Assembly (NCBI GenBank): GCA_963989245.1
Contig: OZ022346.1
Coordinates: 44,969,497 to 45,033,496 of the forward strand
Direction of reading: 5' to 3'
DNA from: Nansenia antarctica
Taxonomy: Eukaryota; Chordata; Actinopteri; Argentiniformes; Microstomatidae
DNA: 64,000 nucleotides
The notes under the pieces were generated by a model. The model ran no database searches. It was not told the origin of the DNA and was given only the letters and a program-made list of their open reading frames with translations. Below are positions 21,495 through 35,344 of the stretch, piece after piece. The translations under genes and the position numbers were made by a program. Position 1 is the first letter of the stretch; every line of letters starts with the position of its first letter.

Positions 21495-21608
21495 GGGGCG
21501 TACTTCGCTCCATCATTCTCCCAAAAAGTTCAGCACGGGTTTATATCTGAAGACTGAGAAGGACGACTACTAAGACTGGAGAACCCGCCAGACTTTTCCC
21601 TTCAAGAT

Positions 21609-22250
21609 ATGGATCGTCCGCCGCCTTTGGAGAAGTTCCTCCGGGACGCCTGCCGCTGCGACTTCCAAGCAGCGGAGGACACTTTTCAGCGGAGGAGACT
21701 TTTCCCTTCAGCGATGGATCGTCCGCAGCCGACCACGAAGAAGTTCCTCCGGGACACCTGCCGCTGCGATTTCCTAGCAGCGGAGGACAAGCACGACTTC
21801 TGCCACGTCTGCCTCGGCCCCGAACATGCCGAGGCGGCGTTGGTCGCCTCCCCCAGCTGCCTCCCCTTCCACCTCCTTTCCGTCGCGGAAAGGCGAAAGG
21901 GGATGGCCTGGTTCAAGGAGAGCGTTCCCCTGGCGGGCGCTATCTCGGGGATGCTATCCGACTCGAATAGCTCTGCCGATCATGCGTCCGGACAGGCCCC
22001 AGAGCGGCGTTCTGGGCAGGCACCTCCCCAAGTAGGGATGGTCCCGCCCGCTCAGCCGGCCCTGACATCACGCCGCCCTCACCCAGCTGAGTGGTTGGTG
22101 CCGGTGTCAGAATCAGAAAGCTCTGATGAGCTCGGTGCGCAGGCGGCGGCGGCGGCGAATAACATCGCCGTATTTAACGCCGCCATTGCGAAAATCACCA
22201 CAGACCGACCCAGAGAAGACCTCAGGCTTCTCAGCCAAGAAGACCCCTAA
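21609..22250 (+). pseudogene. Tandem-start DIRS-like gag fragment, 213 codons (U2)
   Basis: The promoter-proximal 28-codon gag start is joined in frame to a second gag start (ATG 21714), so the N-terminus MDRPPP...CRCDF occurs twice. The protein then ends in the short acidic-junction tail. Variants: PQPTTKK and ADHAS. Confidence 0.6.
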
Positions 22251-22533
22251 GTGCCTCCACATCACCCCTGGGATGATGGGCCCCATGGACGGAAACAATG
22301 ACACCTATCTCTACCGACTTCATAAAAGATTGAAGAAAGGCCAAAGCAAAGTTCCTAAACAAGCCCGGTCTGCCACGATTTATATACCAACTCCATCATT
22401 GAAGCGGGCGATGAGCAGATGCGTTGCGGGTGAGGAAGATGATTCATTTGTTGTGTGGAAGATGTTCTCTGATAAGGAGGCTGCTTCTGACGACAGTGAG
22501 GAGGAGGACTTCTACTTCCAGGATGACCACTGA
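22215..22533 (+). pseudogene. Acidic ORF end, sub-repeat 1 (U2)
   Basis: Same acidic tail as in U1. Confidence 0.4.
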
Positions 22534-22744
22534 GCCAGACATGGTCCTTCGAGCCGGATAATCCAGAGTGCATTCTCCGCCGAGCAGCTGGGTCTGGCAG
22601 AGCACACCCATCCTGTCGGTGCACTACAGCAGAAGTACAAACATCTAGCCTGGTTACCTCTCCAGCCACTGAATAAAGTTCATCCAGTGTTGCTGATCGG
22701 CAAAAAAGTGTCAATTTTTTTTTTTTAGACTTTTCCCTTCAGCG

Positions 22745-23281
22745 ATGGATCGTCCGCCGCCGACCACGAAGAAGTTCCTCCGGGACACCTGCCGCTGCGA
22801 TTTCCTAGCAGCGGAGGACAAGCACAACTTCTGCCACGTCTGCCTCGGCCCCGAACATGCCGAGGCGGCGTTGGTCGCCTCCCCCAGCTGCCTCCCCTTC
22901 CACCTCCTTTCCGTCGCGGAAAGGCGAAAGGGGATGGCCTGGTTCAAGGAGAGCGTTCCCCTGGCGGGCGCTATCTCGGGGATGCTATCCGACTCGAATA
23001 GCTCTGCCGATGATGCGTCCGGACAGGCCCCAGAGCGGCGTTCTGGGCAGGCACCTCCCCAAGTAGGGATGGTCCCGCCCGCTCAGCCGGCCCTGACATC
23101 ACGCCGCCCTCACCCAGCTGAGTGGTTGGTGCCGGTGTCAGAATCAGAAAGCTCTGATGAGCTCGGTGCGCAGGCGGCGGCGGCGGCGAATAACATCGCC
23201 GTATTTAACGCCGCCATTGCGAAAATCACCACAGACCGACCCAGAGAAGACCTCAGGCTTCTCAGCCAAGAAGACCCCTAA
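22745..23281 (+). pseudogene. DIRS-like gag fragment, sub-repeat 2 (U2)
   Basis: 178 codons. KHNFCHVC replaces KHDFCHVC. Confidence 0.6.
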
Positions 23282-23564
23282 GTGCCTCCACATCACCCCT
23301 GGGATGATGGGCCCCATGGACGGAAACAATGACACCTATCTCTACCGACTTCATAAAAGATTGAAGAAAGGCCAAAGCAAAGTTCCTAAACAAGCCCGGT
23401 CTGCCACGATTTATATACCAACTCCATCATTGAAGCGGGCGATGAGCAGATGCGTTGCGGGTGAGGAAGATGATTCATTTGTTGTGTGGAAGATGTTCTC
23501 TGATAAGGAGGCTGCTTCTGACGACAGTGAGGAGGAGGACTTCTACTTCCAGGATGACCACTGA
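23246..23564 (+). pseudogene. Acidic ORF end, sub-repeat 2 (U2)
   Basis: Same acidic tail. Confidence 0.4.
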
Positions 23565-23727
23565 GCCAGACATGGTCCTTCGAGCCGGATAATCCAGAGT
23601 GCATTCTCCGCCGAGCAGCTGGGTCTGGCAGAGCACACCCATCCTGTCGGTGCACTACAGCAGAAGTACAAACATCTAGCCTGGTTACCTCTCCAGCCAC
23701 TGAATAAAGTTCATCCAGTGTTGCTGA

Positions 23728-24516
<789 letters not shown>

Positions 24517-24831
24517 ACGCCGTCTCCCCCCACTGCTACAATTGAGGAGCTGCAATGCTTCGAAGACACTGAAATAAAAGATGCCAGTGACCCAAACAAA
24601 CTCCTTCAGTGTCCATATGACAAGAACCACCAGATCCGTGGCAGCCGCTTCCCATACCATCTGATCAAGTGCAGTAAGAATCACCCAGAACTGGCCAATA
24701 AATTGAAAACCTGCCCTTTCAATGCCCGCCACCTGATGCCCAAACATGAGCTATCACACCACATCCTGAACTGTGAGGACAGGAGATCTGTGAATAGCGA
24801 AGACCTGGACAGTGCTGAGGTGCACCTCTAA
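24517..24831 (+). pseudogene. gtsf1: gtsf1 3' portion (U2)
   Basis: ELQC variant as in U1. Fingers intact. Confidence 0.9.
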
Positions 24832-25098
24832 GTTCTTGAAGGGTTGGAGGCCTAATCAACCTGTAACGCCTTTTAATCTGTTTTTACAGATAGTTTTTTT
24901 TCAACTGAACTCAAGGATTAGATCTTTGTGTTAACCTGGTCTAGAGAGCTCCCATTGGCTCCCACATAACTCGAACCCTGGATGTATGGTACAGTATAAA
25001 GCAAAAACGGCAGAGTTCGCTAACGCACTGACTCAATTTATTTCAACGTTTGCCACGTGGATGCATGGACCTGGAGCTGAGAGTGACGCAGTAGAAGC

Positions 25099-25377
25099 AT
25101 GGCCTTCACATTGGGATCAACTTGCACTCCCACGAAGACCACTGCTACAATTGAGGAGCTGCAACACTTCGAAGACACTGAAATAAAAGATGCCAGTGAC
25201 CCAAACAAACTCCTTCAGTGTCCATATGACAAGAACCACCAGATCCGTGGCAGCCGCTTCCCATACCATCTGATTAAAATCATGACAATGAGACATACCT
25301 TCACCGGATTGGTCGCACAGGACGTTTTGGCAAGAGGGGGCTTGCAGTCAATATGGTTGACAGCAAACACAGCATGA
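25099..25377 (+). pseudogene. gtsf1: gtsf1 5' portion (U2)
   Basis: CCAAT 24954-24958 and TATAAA 24995-25000. Same truncation. Confidence 0.88.
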
Positions 25378-26613
25378 ACATTCTCAACAGAATCGAAAAA
25401 CATTTCAGTATGTTTGTTTCTTTGTCTAGATTGAGCACTCAAGATTTGACATTGATGCATCCAAAAGACAGGGTTCACACTAACTGTTTACACTTTTCCA
25501 CCTCCATAGACAAGAAAATAGAGAAGCTTGACGCTGAGGATCTTGAGCAATTCGAGAAAAATCACAACTGAAGTGGCTCCAAACATTAAACGAACCACCG
25601 ATATAAAATGACGAGTAAATCCTATGGCAGCGGTCGATACCACTAGGCCATTGTGGCGATATGACGGTTTGTAGCCTGCTGCGGATATCACCACAGTAGT
25701 AATATTCATTTATTAAAATATGAACATATAACAATAACTGGGGCTAGTATGACCTACGCATTTAATCGGTCAGCAATTTCTTGCCAAACCATTTCCCTCG
25801 CCTTGTTAATTGCAGCAGTATTGCACTATTTTACATCTTATTTTTCCGTCTTCATAAAAATCAATAATTCGGAATGCTGCGCAAATGTAGTACCCCTGCA
25901 GAGTGGAGTATCTTCATTTCGACAGATCGACTCTTCGGGGCTGCGTATGTCTGCGTGCACGCGCCCATATCGAAGATTTGTAAGCCTGTCTTCTGTGAAC
26001 ACAGATGACACAAGGCTGATCCTCGTTCGAGGAATCACCTGAGGCTTGAATTCCAATCTCGAGTTGCCTGAGCGCCGCATTTATTTATATCGCAGCTATA
26101 CTGATCCACCTTTAGTGGAATGGCCCCCTGGACTACAGTTTATTATTATTATGCGGTGGCTCACCAAAGGTTTTCCATAATCACTCATCTTGTCATCAGT
26201 CTGAGTGAGCAGCTACATTTTATTGTAATCAAATTTACACAATTTATACACTTCATGTTTTGGCTGTTTCATTGGGTAAAGATTTTTTTCATAGTTCAAT
26301 GTACACTGTTTGCTGTTCTATTTCATTGGGTAAAGGTTTTTTTTCACACTTCAATGTACGCAACTTATTGTTGTGCACACTTTTGTTAGGTAATAGAGAA
26401 AAGGAATGTTTTAATACCCATTTCCTAAGTCTCTTGAAAATAAATGTGGAAATAAAATAAAAATAAAAAATAAAATAAAAAAGTAAGGTAAGATGGGTGC
26501 TGCCACTGCCTTCCGTAAGTGCCTGGCCCCTGGTCAGCAACATGGGTCATGAGATTACGCAGCTCACTCATCACCCCTGCGCATGCACACGCGCACAAAC
26601 ACACACGGCTGAT

Positions 26614-26849
26614 CTGTAGGCTGGGGACCCCTGGTCCTAAGGACCTCTGTAGGCTGGGGTCCCCTGGTCCTAAGGACCTCTGTATGCTGGGGACCCCTGG
26701 TCCTCAGGACCTCTGTAGGCTGGGGTCCCCTGGTCCTCAGGACCTCTGTAGGCTGGGGACCCCTGGTCCCCCTGGTCCTCAGGACCTCTGTAGGCTGGGG
26801 TCCCCTGGTCCTCAGGACCTCTGTAGACTGGGGACCCCTGGTCCTGGGC
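26614..26849 (+). repeat. 33-bp minisatellite, 7 copies (U3)
   Basis: As U2. Confidence 0.92.
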
Positions 26850-26919
26850 TGACCTCTGGCCCTGTAGGGCTTAATTTTAATTAATTTGTATTGGTACTGC
26901 CAATCATCCAGGGAGAACA

Positions 26920-27405
26920 ATGGGGTTTCATTACCAAATCGGGATCATTACCAAATGTTACCGATCATTACCAAAGCAGGACTATTTACATGTCTCTGGC
27001 ACTGATGGCGTTCATGCTGATGCAGATGTACCCATGAGTGTAACCCCTGACACCTCAGTCACGGAGGATGTTCCAGGGTTGGACTTCGAGCGCTACCTTC
27101 AACCTGCAGCAAGGTACAGCCTGTCGCCACAAGCGGCTGCTGCTACAGAGTCTTTGTCACCCATGGAAACCGACGTGCAAATGGATAGTCCCGTAGCGAA
27201 GCCTGGAGAATCGACTCTGGAGGAAGTCATGACTCCCACAGCCTTTCCCGTCACAGTCTTTCACAGTGAGGCACCAATGTTCACACAATGGACCCCAAAG
27301 CCAGTTGAGTCGGAAATGTTGCTGTTCACCCCAGAGAACGATAGGATAAGGCAGTCGGTCTGTCCCAGGGACCTCATGATGTTCACACCTCCCTCCCACC
27401 GATAG
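26920..27405 (+). CDS. S/T-P-rich 161-residue frame (U3)
   Basis: TKCYR and CPRD variants; RYSLSP as in U1. Confidence 0.38.
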   Translation: MGFHYQIGIITKCYRSLPKQDYLHVSGTDGVHADADVPMSVTPDTSVTEDVPGLDFERYLQPAARYSLSPQAAAATESLSPMETDVQMDSPVAKPGESTLEEVMTPTAFPVTVFHSEAPMFTQWTPKPVESEMLLFTPENDRIRQSVCPRDLMMFTPPSHR

Positions 27406-28466
27406 GCGCACAGCCTGGAAACTCACTACTGTATTTACTTCTTATTTGAGATTAGTTGTGCATTTACTTTTCTTGTACTTCCTGTGTTATGTTACTTGTC
27501 ACTCGTCAGACGTTTCTTTTTCTCTTGAACACATTAGGGTGAATGTCTGTACTGTTTCTTCTTCATATAGTTTTCTGTATTTGAATATATTATGCTGTTA
27601 CCTGACACAGCACCATTTTAAAAAGAGATTTAAAAAAAAAAAAAAAAAATCTTGTAAATGTTTTAAGAAATACATTTTGATAATAAAGACTTAAGAATTA
27701 ACTGGAAAAAAATATATATATAATTGCTTATACAAGGACAATTTCAGGTCAGAGGTGTGGACACTTCTATAGTGTAGGTTTTCCATAGACTCTCAGTGTA
27801 CTGTACTTGTACTGTAAGAAGTAGGCTAGTGAAATAATTTCAATCCACAGTATTATTCTACAGCAAATCTACAAGTCAATGAATTTATCATTATTTTTTG
27901 ATTCCGCACAACATTACCGTTCATTACAAAAGCATTTACCTTTTCTATAATCTATTATATCTCTAACAAAGCTAGCTAGCTAACAAGCTAACACTTGTTT
28001 GGCTAGCTGGTACACACAAACACACTCTAAAATGGTGCATGAAACATACAGTACAGTATGTTGCAGCAGGGCCGGTTCTAGCAATGGGCTGTCTGCTGCG
28101 TCTCCTGACATGAGTCGTGCCCACCCTATCAAAAATTATGAGAAAAAAATCTTAATGAGAATTATTATTATCTTTATTTTTTTTACAAATACTTTCTCCC
28201 AATATTAAATTTTTGGGGGGGGGCTGAGAAAGAATGCCCAACATTGGGGGACCCTATTTATAGTCTTCACCAATTAGAAAAATATCACAGAAAATACCGG
28301 TACCGTTTCTAACTTCTGATTGGGTGGGCAGACTAGCCCGCCTCCTCCAACATCTCCCACTGCCCACCCCCTCTTCTTTCTGTCATAAACACAGCGCTCT
28401 GAAGCAGACAACCCGTAGACTGGTTCTATATCGTGGAGCTCCGCCCCATAGGGGAGCTCTGCTCCT

Positions 28467-28542
28467 ATTGGTTTACCCGCTACCTAAAGTAGCCAATGAC
28501 TGAATTTTTCAATGCCTGCGCCCGCCTGGGGTGCTGTATAAA
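28467..28542 (+). promoter_or_regulatory. CCAAT/TATA promoter with altered TATA (U3)
   Basis: The TATA word is TGTATAAA (28535-28542) instead of TATATAAA, a change shared only with U5. Confidence 0.6.
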
Positions 28543-28656
28543 GGGGCGTACTTCGCTCCATCATTCTCCCAAAAAGTTCAGCACGGGTTTATATCTGAAG
28601 ACTGAGAAGGACGACTACTAAGACTGGAGAACCCGCCAGACTTTTCCCTTCAAGAT

Positions 28657-29500
<844 letters not shown>

Positions 29501-29503
29501 TAG

Positions 29504-29818
29504 ACGCCGTCTCCCCCCACTGCTACAATTGAGGAGCTGCAACGCTTCGAAGACACTGAAATAAAAGATGCCAGTGACCCAAACAAACTCCTTCAGTGTC
29601 CATATGACAAGAACCACCAGATCCGTGGCAGCCGCTTCCCATACCATCTGATCAAGTGCAGTAAGAATCACCCAGAACTGGCCAATAAATTGAAAACCTG
29701 CCCTTTCAATGCCCGCCACCTGATGCCCAAACATGAGCTATCACACCACATCCTGAACTGTGAGGACAGGAGATCTGTGAATAGCAAAGACCTGGACAGT
29801 GCTGAGGTGCACCTCTAA
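29504..29818 (+). pseudogene. gtsf1: gtsf1 3' portion (U3)
   Basis: Fingers intact. NSKD variant shared with U1. It follows the H3.3 TAG in frame with the downstream H3 codons (29303-29503). Confidence 0.9.
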
Positions 29819-30085
29819 GTTCTTGAAGGGTTGGAGGCCTAATCAACCTGTAACGCCTTTTAATCTGTTTTTACAGATAGTTTTTTTTCAACTGAACTCA
29901 AGGATTAGATCTTTGTGTTAACCTGGTCTAGAGAGCTCCCATTGGCTCCCACATAACTCGAACCCTGGATGTATGGTACAGTATAAAGCAAAAACGGCAG
30001 AGTTCGCTAACGCACTGACTCAATTTATTTAAACGTTTGCCACGTGGATGCATGGACCTGGAGCTGAGAGTGACGCAGTAGAAGC

Positions 30086-30364
30086 ATGGCCTTCACATTG
30101 GGATCAACTTGCACTCCCACGAAGACCACTGCTACAATTGAGGAGCTGCAACACTTCGAAGACACTGAAATAAAAGATGCCAGTGACCCAAACAAACTCC
30201 TTCAGTGTCCATATGACAAGAACCACCAGATCCGTGGCAGCCGCTTCCCATACCATCTGATTAAAATCATGACAATGAGACATACCTTCACCGGATTGGT
30301 CGCACAGGACGTTTTGGCAAGAGGGGGCTTGCAGTCAATATGGTTGACAGCAAACACAGCATGA
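30086..30364 (+). pseudogene. gtsf1: gtsf1 5' portion (U3)
   Basis: CCAAT 29941-29945 and TATAAA 29982-29987. Same truncation. Leader variant tttaaacg shared with U5. Confidence 0.88.
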
Positions 30365-31601
30365 ACATTCTCAACAGAATCGAAAAACATTTCAGTATGT
30401 TTGTTTCTTTGTCTAGATTGAGCACTCAAGATTTGACATTGATGCATCCAAAAGACAGGGTTCACACTAACTGTTTACACTTTACCACCTCCATAGACAA
30501 GAAAATAGAGAAGCTTGACGCTGAGGATCTTGAGCAATTCGAGAAAAATCACAACTGAAGTGGCTCCAAACATTAAACGAACCACCGATATAAAATGACG
30601 AGTAAATCCTATGGCAGCGGTCGATACCACTAGGCCATTGTGGCGATATGACGGTTTGTAGCCTGCTGCGGATATCACCACAGTAGTAATATTCATTTAT
30701 TAAAATATGAACATATAACAATAACTGGGGCTAGTATGACCTACGCATTTAATCGGTCAGCAATTTCTTGCCAAACCATTTCCCTCGCCTTGTTAATTGC
30801 AGCAGTATTGCACTATTTTACATCTTATTTTTCCGTCTTCATAAAAATCAATAATTCGGAATGCTGCGCAAATGTAGTACCCCTGCAGAGTGGAGTATCT
30901 TCATTTCGACAGATCGACTCTTCGGGGCTGCGTATGTCTGCGTGCACGCGCCCATATCGAAGATTTGTAAGCCTGTCTTCTGTGAACACAGATGACACAA
31001 GGCTGATCCTCGTTCGAGGAATCACCTGAGGCTTGAATTCCAATCTCGAGTTGCCTGAGCGCCGCATTTATTTATATCGCAGCTATACTGATCCACCTTT
31101 AGTGGAATGGCCCCCTGGACTACAGTTTATTATTATTATGCGGTGGCTCACCAAAGGTTTTCCATAATCACTCATCTTGTCATCAGTCTGAGTGAGCAGC
31201 TACATTTTATTGTAATCAAATTTACACAATTTATACACTTCATGTTTTGGCTGTTTCATTGGGTAAAGATTTTTTTCATAGTTCAATGTACACTGTTTGT
31301 TGTTCTATTTCATTGGGTAAAGGTTTTTTTCACACTTCAATGTACGCAACTTATTGTTGTGCACACTTTTGTTAGGTAATAGAGAAAAGGAATGTTTTAA
31401 TACCCATTTCCTAAGTCTCTTGAAAATAAATGTGGAAATAAAATAAAAATAAAAAATAAAATAAAAAAGTAAGGTAAGATGGGTGCTGCCACTGCCTTCC
31501 GTAAGTGCCTGGCCCCTGGTCAGCAACATGGGTCATGAGATTACTCAGCTCACTCATCACCCCTGCGCATGCACACGCGCACACACACACACACGGCTGA
31601 T

Positions 31602-31837
31602 CTGTAGGCTGGGGACCCCTGGTCCTAAGGACCTCTGTAGGCTGGGATCCCCTGGTCCTAAGGACCTCTGTATGCTGGGGACCCCTGGTCCTCAGGACCT
31701 CTGTAGGCTGGGGTCCCCTGGTCCTCAGGACCTCTGTAGGCTGGGGACCCCTGGTCCCCCTGGTCCTCAGGACCTCTGTAGGCTGGGGTCCCCTGGTCCT
31801 CAGGACCTCTGTAGACTGGGGACCCCTGGTCCTGGGC
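31602..31837 (+). repeat. 33-bp minisatellite, 7 copies (U4)
   Basis: Copy 2 carries gggatcc for ggggtcc; the CA run is two bases longer. Confidence 0.92.
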
Positions 31838-31907
31838 TGACCTCTGGCCCTGTAGGGCTTAATTTTAATTAATTTGTTCTGGTACTGCCAATGATCCAGG
31901 GAGAACA

Positions 31908-32393
31908 ATGGGGTTTCATTACCAAATCGGGATCATTACCAAATTTTACCGATCATTACCAAAGCAGGACTATTTACATGTCTCTGGCACTGATGGCGTT
32001 CATGCTGATGCAGATGTCCCCATGAGTGTAACCCCTGACACCTCAGTCACGGAGGATGTTCCAGGGTTGGACTTCGAGCACTACCTTCAACCTGCAGCAA
32101 GGTACAGCCTGTCGCCACAAGCGGCTGCTGCTACAGAGTCTTTGTCACCCATGGAAACCGACGTGCAAATGGATAGTCCCGTAGCGAAGCCTGGAGAATC
32201 GACTCTGGAGGAAGTCATGACTCCCACAGCCTTTCCCGTCACAGTCTTTCACAGTGAGGCACCAATGTTCACACAATGGACCCCAAAGCCAGTTGAGTCG
32301 GAAATGTTGCTGTTCACCCCAGAGAACGATAGGATAAGGCAGTCGGTCTGTCCCAGCGACCTCATGATGTTCACACCTCCCTCCCACCGATAG
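31908..32393 (+). CDS. S/T-P-rich 161-residue frame (U4)
   Basis: FEHYLQ variant shared with the truncated copy in U5. Confidence 0.38.
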   Translation: MGFHYQIGIITKFYRSLPKQDYLHVSGTDGVHADADVPMSVTPDTSVTEDVPGLDFEHYLQPAARYSLSPQAAAATESLSPMETDVQMDSPVAKPGESTLEEVMTPTAFPVTVFHSEAPMFTQWTPKPVESEMLLFTPENDRIRQSVCPSDLMMFTPPSHR

Positions 32394-33456
32394 GCGCACA
32401 GCCTGGAAACTCACTACTGTATTTACTTCTTATTTGAGATTAGTTGTGCATTTACTTTTCTTGTACTTCCTGTGTTATGTTACTTGTCACTCGTCAGACG
32501 TTTCTTTTTCTCTTGAACACATTAGGGTGAATGTCTGTACTGTTTCTTCTTCATACTGTTTTCTGTATTTGAATATATTATGCTGTTACCTGACACAGCA
32601 CCATTTTAAAAAGAGATTTTTTTTTGAAAAAAAGTAATTCTTGTAAATGTTTTAAGAAATACATTTTGATAATAAAGACTTAAGAATTAACTGGAAAAAA
32701 AATTATATATATAATTGCTTATACAAGGACAATTTCAGGTCAGAGGTGTGGACACTTCTATAGTGTAGGTTTTCCATAGACTCTCCGTGTACTGTACTTG
32801 TACTGTAAGAAGTAGGCTAGTGAAATAATTTCAATCCACAGTATTATTCTACAGCAAATCTACAAGTCAATGAATTTATCATTATTTTTTGATTCCGCAC
32901 AACATTACCGTTCATTACAAAAGCATTTACCTTTTCTATAATCTATTATATCTCTAACAAAGCTAGCTAGCTAACAAGCTAACACTTGTTTGGCTAGCTG
33001 GTACACACAAACACACTCTAAAATGGAGCATGAAACATACAGTACAGTATGTTGCAGCAGGGCCGGTTCTAGCAATGGGCTGTCTGCTGCGTCTCCTGAC
33101 ATGAGTCGTGCCCACCCTATCAAAAATTATGAGAAAAAAATCTTAATGAGAATTATTATTATCTTTATTTTTTTTACAAATACTTTCTCCCAATATTAAT
33201 TTTTTCGGGGGGGCTGAGAAACAATGCCCAACATTGGGGGACCCTATTTATAGTCTTCACCAATTAGAAAAATATCACAGAAAATACCGGTACCGTTTCT
33301 AACTTCTGATTGGGTGGGCAGACTAGCCCGCCTCCTCCAACATCTCCCACTGCCCACCCCCTCTTCTTTCTGTCATAAACACAGCGCTCTGAAGCAGACA
33401 ACCCGTAGACTGGTTCTATATCGTGGAGCTCCGCCCCATAGGGGAGCTCTGCTCCT

Positions 33457-33532
33457 ATTGGTTTACCCGCTACCTAAAGTAGCCAATGACTGAATTTTTC
33501 AATGCCTGCGCCCGCCTGGGGTGCTATATAAA
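33457..33532 (+). promoter_or_regulatory. Putative CCAAT/TATA promoter (U4)
   Basis: TATATAAA at 33525-33532, 122 bp before ATG 33647. Confidence 0.65.
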
Positions 33533-33646
33533 GGGGCGTACTTCGCTCCATCATTCTCCCAAAAAGTTCAGCACGGGTTTATATCTGAAGACTGAGAAGG
33601 ACGACTACTAAGACTGGAGAACCCGCCAGACTTTTCCCTTCAAGAT

Positions 33647-34483
33647 ATGGATCGTCCGCCGCCTTTGGAGAAGTTCCTCCGGGACGCCTGCCGCTGCGAC
33701 TTCCAAGCAGCGGAGGACACTTTTCAGCGGAGGAGACTTTTCCCTTCAGCGATGGATCGTCCGCTGCCGACCACGAAGAAGTTCCTCCGGGACACCTGCC
33801 GCTGCGATTTCCTAGCAGCGGAGGACAAGCACGACTTCTGCCACGTCTGCCTCGGCCCCGAACATGCCGAGGCGGCGTTGGTCGCCTCCCCCAGCTGCCT
33901 CCCCTTCCACCTCCTTTCCGTCGCGGAAAGGCGAAAGGGGATGGCCTGGTTCAAGGAGAGCGTTCCCCTGGCGGGCGCTATCTCGGGGATGCTATCCGAC
34001 TCGAATAGCTCTGCCGATGATGCGTCCGGACAGGCCCCAGAGCGGCGTTCTGGGCAGGCACCTCCCCAAGTAGGGATGGTCCCGCCCGCTCAGCCGGCCC
34101 TGACATCACGCCGCCCTCACCCAGCTGAGTGGTTGGTGCCGGTGTCAGAATCAGAAAGCTCTGATGAGCTCGGTGCGCAGGCGGCGAATAACATCGCCGT
34201 ATTTAACGCCGCCATTGCGAAAATCACCACAGACCGACCCAACGGTCTGTCTGCAGCGGAGGCGGAGTTTCTGAGCAAGCTCAGTGCCAGAGAAATTGCT
34301 CAGGACTTCAAGACCGACTTGCGTTTCCAGAGCGCTGCCATCGGAGCCCTGCAGGAGGCCAGCGAGTCCTACCTGGTGGGTCTGTTTGAGGACACCAACC
34401 TGTGCGCCATCCATGCCAAGCGTGTCACCATCATGCCAAAAGACATCCAGCTGGCACGCCGCATCCGCGGGGAGCGTGCTTAG
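33647..34483 (+). CDS. Longest chimeric gag-H3.3 frame, 278 codons (U4)
   Basis: The only copy in which the promoter-proximal ATG (33647) opens without interruption through the gag duplication (second start 33752) into H3.3 R72-A135 (residues 215-278). The Ala run is short (three GCG codons fewer) and H3 A98 is S, both shared with U7. With an intact TATATAAA upstream, this is the best candidate for an expressed chimera. It lacks the H3 tail. The amber stop at 34481-34483 is followed in frame by gtsf1. Confidence 0.72.
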   Translation: MDRPPPLEKFLRDACRCDFQAAEDTFQRRRLFPSAMDRPLPTTKKFLRDTCRCDFLAAEDKHDFCHVCLGPEHAEAALVASPSCLPFHLLSVAERRKGMAWFKESVPLAGAISGMLSDSNSSADDASGQAPERRSGQAPPQVGMVPPAQPALTSRRPHPAEWLVPVSESESSDELGAQAANNIAVFNAAIAKITTDRPNGLSAAEAEFLSKLSAREIAQDFKTDLRFQSAAIGALQEASESYLVGLFEDTNLCAIHAKRVTIMPKDIQLARRIRGERA

Positions 34484-34798
34484 ACGCCGTCTCCCCCCAC
34501 TGCTACAATTGAGGAGCTGCAACGCTTCGAAGACACTGAAATAAAAGATGCCAGTGACCCAAACAAACTCCTTCAGTGTCCATATGACAAGAACCACCAG
34601 ATCCGTGGCAGCCGCTTCCCATACCATCTGATCAAGTGCAGTAAGAATCACCCAGAACTGGCCAATAAATTGAAAACCTGCCCTTTCAATGCCCGCCACC
34701 TGATGCCCAAACATGAGCTATCACACCACATCCTGAACTGTGAGGACAGGAGATCTGTGAATAGCGAAGACCTGGACAGTGCTGAGGTGCACCTCTAA
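34484..34798 (+). pseudogene. gtsf1: gtsf1 3' portion (U4)
   Basis: Fingers intact. Directly in frame after the 278-codon chimera. Confidence 0.9.
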
Positions 34799-35065
34799 GT
34801 TCTTGAAGGGTTGGAGGCCTAATCAACCTGTAACGCCTTTTAATCTGTTTTTACAGATAGTTTTTTTTCAACTGAACTCAAGGATTAGATCTTTGTGTTA
34901 ACCTGGTCTAGAGAGCTCCCATTGTCTCCCACATAACTCGAACCCTGGATGTATGGTACAGTATAAAGCAAAAACGGCAGAGTTCGCTAACGCACTGACT
35001 CAATTTATTTCAACGTTTGCCACGTGGATGCATGGACCTGGAGCTGAGAGTGACGCAGTAGAAGC

Positions 35066-35344
35066 ATGGCCTTCACATTGGGATCAACTTGCACTCCCAC
35101 GAAGACCACTGCTACAATTGAGGAGCTGCAACACTTCGAAGACACTGAAATAAAAGATGCCAGTGACCCAAACAAACTCCTTCAGTGTCCATATGACAAG
35201 AACCACCAGATCCGTGGCAGCCGCTTCCCATACCATCTGATTAAAATCATGACAATGAGACATACCTTCACCGGATTGGTCGCACAGGACGTTTTGGCAA
35301 GAGGGGGCTTGCAGTCAATATGGTTGACAGCAAACACAGCATGA
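35066..35344 (+). pseudogene. gtsf1: gtsf1 5' portion (U4)
   Basis: TATAAA 34962-34967. The upstream CCAAT is mutated (attgt at 34921). Same truncation. Confidence 0.88.
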
